Assembly (NCBI GenBank): GCA_022824685.1
Contig: JAJDZJ010000124.1
Location: forward strand, 1 to 52,018
DNA length: 52,018 nucleotides
Reading direction: 5' to 3'
Source of the DNA: Caldilineaceae bacterium
Lineage (GTDB): Bacteria; Chloroflexota; Anaerolineae; Caldilineales; Caldilineaceae
Each line of letters starts with the position of its first letter. Position 1 is the first letter of the stretch. Positions 48,447 through 52,018 of this stretch are shown piece after piece. A program made the translations under genes and the position numbers. The notes beneath the pieces were generated by a model, which worked only from the letters and a program-made list of their open reading frames with translations, had not been told where the DNA came from and ran no database searches.

Positions 48447-50374
48447 TGGTCAACTCCTGTGAGCATTCTCTCATCCCCGGTGCGGCGGGTCACGCGGCGA
48501 GCGTCCAGCTCCTCCAGGAGCGCCTGCGCGTACTTGCGGCTGGTATCGAGGAGGTCGCGCACGTCGGCCAGGGTAACGGACCCATTTGCCTGTGCCAGGG
48601 CTACGATTCTTTGTGTGGCGTCATCGAAATCCTCTTGGCGAAAGAGGACCGACCCGGGCAGGCGCAGGATAGTTTTCCGCTCAACAAGCGACTCCAGCAG
48701 GTCGGTATCACCGTCCAGCAGCTTCAGTGTGTCGATGGCATTGGGCGGACTGAACGGCGCCTTGGAAAAGGAACGCAGTACGCGGTCTACCGCCCGCTCC
48801 TGGCCGGCCGAATACCGTACAGCATGGGAAGGCAGGCGAACCATGCCCTGTTCGTTTGCCAGCAGGCCGTCGGTTTCAGCGCTGGCGACCAGATCGTTGA
48901 AGGCTCGTTGGGGCAACTCCTTCCGGACGCGGCCTGCGCCGACCACTCTCAGGCGGCTGCGCGCTTCGCTATGGGGCATCCCCTGTCGGAGGGGGTAGCG
49001 GCGGTGGAAATCGCCGAGGACCTGTTGCATGTCGGCGACGACTTGCTGGTAGGCTGAAGCGCTGATCATGAGCCGGCGGCTGTCCAGCCCTTGAATCAGT
49101 CCAACGTCGAGGAGCTGGTCGATGGCTTCCCCGGCGATCGCCTGGTCGAGACCGCTGGCGGCGACCAGCTCCGGCTGCGAAAGGAGCGGGTCCCGCTCTA
49201 GGCTCTGCAAAATGATCTCATCGGGGCTGCCTTTGGCGAGTGTTTCCAGTTTTTCGATGACCGCGGGATCGAATCTTCGATAGCGGCGGCGGGGGTGCGG
49301 GTCGAGGATTTCGCCGCCCCCAAGCGTGACACTGGGCGAGGGTTGACGGAGGATGAAACGGTCTCCGGCAGCAACGAGGATAGGACGCGCCAGACGCAGC
49401 TGCAGCCAACCTTCGTTCCCTGGCAGCAGTTCCTCCGCGGCGAGGAGCCGCACGTTCGCGGGCGTTTCCGAAGCGCCGCTGAACAGGTCTACGGCCATGT
49501 TGTGGGGCAGCGGTTTGGGTATGTCTGACAGAAGCCTGAAGGAGACATCGATCAGCCGCGTCGCCCGCAGCGTCCCCGGGTTCACTGCCACTTGACCGCG
49601 GCGGATCTGGTCGGTGGCGATGCCGCTGAGGTTGACGGCGACCCGGCTGCCGGGCAGGGCGCGCTCGATGCTTTGCTTATGCGTTTGGAGGGCGCGGACG
49701 CGGCCGGAGGGCCCGTCGGGGAGAATCTCAACCGGCTCTCCGACTGAGAGATGGCCATCGCTCAGGGTACCGGTCACGATGGTTCCGAAACCGGGCAGGC
49801 TGAAGATTCGGTCGATGGGAAGCCGGGGCCGGCCGCGATCGCGGCGGGGGGGCAACTCCGTTAGCGCGCTTGCCAGCGCTGATCGCAGATGTTGCAGGCC
49901 GTCGCCGGTTTCGGCGCTGACGCGGACGATGGGCGCGCCTTCCAGGCAGGTGCCGTCCAGTATTTCCTGGATGTCCAACTCGATCAGTTCGAGCCACTCG
50001 GGCTCATCGATCAGGTCAGATTTCGTGAGGGCGACAAGGCCGTTGGGAATGGCGAGCAGGTCCAGAATGGCGAGGTGTTCGCGAGTCTGGGGCATGACCC
50101 CCTCGTCGGCGGCGATAACCAGAATGGCGGCATCGACACTTCCGACGCCGGCCAGCATGTTCTTGATAAAGTCGATATGGCCGGGCACATCGACGATGCT
50201 GACAGATTCTTGCGCGCCGTCGGGCAGCGTCAGATCCATCCAGGCGAAGCCCAGCACGATGGTGAGTCCGCGCCGCTTTTCTTCTTCCAGGCGGTCGGGG
50301 TGGCTTCCTGTCAGAGCCTGGACAAGCGTCGATTTGCCGTGGTCGACATGCCCGGCGGTGGCGATGACCCGCAT
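48443..50374 (-). CDS. selB: Selenocysteine-specific translation elongation factor SelB
   Basis: A 643-residue factor that brings selenocysteyl-tRNA to UGA codons with a SECIS element. The GTPase has [11 protein letters not shown], the switch [28 protein letters not shown] and TKSD. The EF-Tu-like domains are followed by the long helical C-terminal half with SelB winged helices ([20 protein letters not shown]). RRGLTIxLGFAW is diagnostic of SelB rather than EF-Tu. Its start overlaps the stop of the upstream coiled-coil gene by one base. selA and selC are not seen here. Confidence 0.94.
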   Translation of the reverse strand: MRVIATAGHVDHGKSTLVQALTGSHPDRLEEEKRRGLTIVLGFAWMDLTLPDGAQESVSIVDVPGHIDFIKNMLAGVGSVDAAILVIAADEGVMPQTREHLAILDLLAIPNGLVALTKSDLIDEPEWLELIELDIQEILDGTCLEGAPIVRVSAETGDGLQHLRSALASALTELPPRRDRGRPRLPIDRIFSLPGFGTIVTGTLSDGHLSVGEPVEILPDGPSGRVRALQTHKQSIERALPGSRVAVNLSGIATDQIRRGQVAVNPGTLRATRLIDVSFRLLSDIPKPLPHNMAVDLFSGASETPANVRLLAAEELLPGNEGWLQLRLARPILVAAGDRFILRQPSPSVTLGGGEILDPHPRRRYRRFDPAVIEKLETLAKGSPDEIILQSLERDPLLSQPELVAASGLDQAIAGEAIDQLLDVGLIQGLDSRRLMISASAYQQVVADMQQVLGDFHRRYPLRQGMPHSEARSRLRVVGAGRVRKELPQRAFNDLVASAETDGLLANEQGMVRLPSHAVRYSAGQERAVDRVLRSFSKAPFSPPNAIDTLKLLDGDTDLLESLVERKTILRLPGSVLFRQEDFDDATQRIVALAQANGSVTLADVRDLLDTSRKYAQALLEELDARRVTRRTGDERMLTGVDQ

Positions 50375-51681
50375 TAGTTCCGGTTGTGCGGCTGATCACC
50401 AGAGACGATACCAGCCGTGCGGGGGGCGCTGTTATTCTGGCGAGCGTACAGCTCTGCGGTGCGGCGCTGCTTTTGCCACTCCTCTTCCAGGTCTTTCATC
50501 GTATCGTCTCTCTCTTCGAGAGCGGATTGCAGACCGTCGAGCCAGAGTTGGGCCGCATTGATGTAACGGCCGCCATACTGTTCCTGCAGTTTCCACAGCA
50601 GGCGCAGCATCTCTTCATGGACACGCAAATCATGCAGAATGGGGGGAACATGGTCGAGGAGCTCCTTATTGCTCTTCTCCTGTTCCCTCCACAGGTGTTC
50701 TTGCCGGAGGCTGTCGCGGCGGCTCCTCTTTTCGTACTCTTCTTGAAATTCCTCCATCTCCCGGCGCATTCGTTCTTCAGCCAGGCGTTGGAGTTCCTGC
50801 ACCTGGACCTGATCGCGACGAATGCTTTCCTGGAACTCAGGAATCGTGTTGGCCGTCCTGCGGGCCGTCTCTACGGTCTGGGCGAAGGATTGCAGACGCT
50901 CTTCGTTCTTGGAGACAAGGGTTTTCTGGTCGTCAATTGTCTCCTGCCAGCGGGTGAGAACCTGCAGCCGCTCGACGACCTCGACGCGCAGCCGCTCCAT
51001 GAAGTGTTGCTGTTCCTCCCGAATTTCAGAGAAGACCGGGCGCCAGCGCTCGATCTCGGCGCTCATACGGCGGTCGGCATCCTCAAGAATGGAGAATCGT
51101 CCACTGAAGGCTTCGGTTCGTTTGAAGAGCTCAACTGTCTCTTGCTGCAGTTGGGTGATACGCTTGGCGTCGCCGGTGCGCTGGTCGGCCAGGAAGGGAA
51201 TCTGCCGGGTCCGTTCTTCAAGGTCTTTGACAAGCAGGTTGACCTGGTTCCGGCCCTCCATGATCATATCGACCAGACGTTCTTCTTCGCCCTTGCGGGC
51301 TGAAATCGCCTCTTCAATTCGGCCGATACGCGGTAGTTCACGGCGCACCTCACTGATCTCTCGCGTAAGCGCCTCTCTGTCGGCGAGCCGGGCGCGTTCG
51401 TTTTCGCGCGCGAATTGGGCTTGCCCCTCGTCGCTGCGGTCGATCATCAGGCCGAACTCCTGCTTGACGCTCTCGATCTGTTGTTCAAGTTGGGCAAACC
51501 GACCCAATTGCGCGATTGTCGAAGCCAGGCGTCCTTCAAGTTCTTGTATACGGCGGGCTTGTTCGACAATATCTCCAGCCTGGCTCTCCAGTTGTTGTTG
51601 CAGGCGCGCGATTTCAGCCCGGTCGCGCCGGTGCTCCTCGTCGAGCCATGTTACCATCTGGGCTAGTTGGTCATTGTCCAT
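50374..51681 (-). CDS. Uncharacterised long coiled-coil protein
   Basis: A 435-residue, Glu/Arg/Gln-rich protein that is almost wholly coiled coil (about residues 1-360), with heptad-like stretches such as RRDRAEIARLQQQLESQ. The last 80 residues (near GGRYINAAQLWLDGLQSALEER) look globular. It has no signal peptide or membrane helix. I do not recognise a family. ATG 51681 has only a weak purine site; TTG 51708 is an alternative. It is first in the selB operon, joined by a one-base overlap. Confidence 0.75.
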   Translation of the reverse strand: MDNDQLAQMVTWLDEEHRRDRAEIARLQQQLESQAGDIVEQARRIQELEGRLASTIAQLGRFAQLEQQIESVKQEFGLMIDRSDEGQAQFARENERARLADREALTREISEVRRELPRIGRIEEAISARKGEEERLVDMIMEGRNQVNLLVKDLEERTRQIPFLADQRTGDAKRITQLQQETVELFKRTEAFSGRFSILEDADRRMSAEIERWRPVFSEIREEQQHFMERLRVEVVERLQVLTRWQETIDDQKTLVSKNEERLQSFAQTVETARRTANTIPEFQESIRRDQVQVQELQRLAEERMRREMEEFQEEYEKRSRRDSLRQEHLWREQEKSNKELLDHVPPILHDLRVHEEMLRLLWKLQEQYGGRYINAAQLWLDGLQSALEERDDTMKDLEEEWQKQRRTAELYARQNNSAPRTAGIVSGDQPHNRN

Positions 51682-51843
51682 TTTTCTTGCTTTCAGCGCA
51701 CCAGGCAAAGACCGACGCGCTCAGGTAGACATACGAAACAGGCAAACCGGTATTTTTGAACGCTGCAGCCCTTTCGATTCCGGCCCAAGGTCGGGACGTG
51801 TTTCTCATACCTGCCAGCTGGCAGGGCCGTTTCGGGAGCCTCA

Positions 51844-51852
51844 ATTATACCA
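51844..51852 (-). promoter_or_regulatory. Extended -10 promoter of the coiled-coil/selB operon
   Basis: A perfect TATAAT on the minus strand (51849-51844) preceded by TGG (TGn extended -10). No good -35 is present at 16-18 bases. The start would lie about 155 bases before ATG 51681. Confidence 0.5.
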
Positions 51853-51882
51853 TTTGGAGCAGAGCACAGAAAACGGGACAGC

Positions 51883-51902
51883 CAGGGCAATCGCATCTAA
51901 AT
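51883..51902 (-). repeat. 20-base dispersed repeat, right copy
   Basis: Exact reverse complement of 121-140, sitting about 30 bases upstream of the TATAAT of the coiled-coil/selB unit. The rest of the right end (51903-52018) holds no gene I can support. Confidence 0.7.
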
Positions 51903-52018
51903 CTGTAGGCCGATTCAGTTGAAATTGTGGCCAGAAGAAAGCGAGAATAAGTGGAAATCACCCTGCGCTTACTGAATATCGACGGGAAGACGCCGCGGAT
52001 CAGGCCCTCAGTCGGCGA

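Noticed and set aside
50822-51922. 366-codon plus-strand frame
   Set aside because: Antisense to the coiled-coil gene; a Ser/Arg-rich shadow of its Glu/Gln/Arg-rich codons.

Overview
The window reads as chromosomal DNA of a GC-rich free-living or host-associated bacterium, most plausibly a member of the Chloroflexota (Anaerolineae/Caldilineae type). The inference rests on gene content (repeated phytanoyl-CoA dioxygenase / VOC / SDR genes, a Uma2 protein, a PucR regulator), on a Trp T-box leader (known mainly from Firmicutes, Actinobacteria and Chloroflexi) and on SigA-like TTGACA promoters. No taxonomic marker gene is present, so the placement is an inference.

Layout. (1) 1-8857: a rightward accessory catabolic cluster with two phytanoyl-CoA dioxygenase-like oxygenases, a sugar-phosphate isomerase-like TIM barrel, two VOC proteins, a UlaG-like metallo-hydrolase, three SDR dehydrogenases and a D-2-hydroxyacid dehydrogenase. 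The order oxygenase-VOC-SDR occurs twice. (2) 8936-13390: a metallophosphoesterase, ftsH behind a clear promoter, a two-helix membrane protein and a dCMP deaminase. (3) 13430-25301: a rightward operon under a near-consensus promoter and a T-box riboswitch with a probable UGG (Trp) specifier: trpE, trpS, trpG, an APH-like kinase, trpD, trpC, a DUF554 membrane protein, trpF, aroC, an aroK-aroB fusion and aroQ. (4) 25411-30975: an orphan sugar-binding protein, an M23-like protein, two unknown proteins and a PucR-family regulator. (5) 31001-40698: a leftward operon, read from right to left: promoter, aromatic-rich leader ORF, intrinsic terminator, aroH, pheA, two tandem DAHP synthases, tyrA, aroA, aroE, trpB, trpA. 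(6) 40612-41630: a gene-poor gap with decamer repeats. (7) 41631-47395: an SDR, then Uma2, nitroreductase and a giant endonuclease Q-UvrD helicase fusion joined by 4-nt overlaps. (8) 47472-51681: a leftward operon of a coiled-coil protein, selB and an aldo/keto reductase.

Regions 3 and 5 together encode the whole shikimate pathway (DAHP synthase to chorismate), the whole Trp branch and the committed Phe and Tyr enzymes; only the final aminotransferases are absent. The two halves appear to use different RNA sensors. The trpE half carries a tRNA-sensing T-box. The half that also makes Phe and Tyr carries what looks like a ribosome-mediated attenuator, whose leader peptide has nine aromatic residues (2 Trp, 5 Phe, 2 Tyr) in fifteen codons just before a perfect hairpin with a U7 tail. 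This three-amino-acid leader is the most interesting element I see. Second is the EndoQ-UvrD fusion, which joins a deaminated-base endonuclease to a superfamily 1 helicase.
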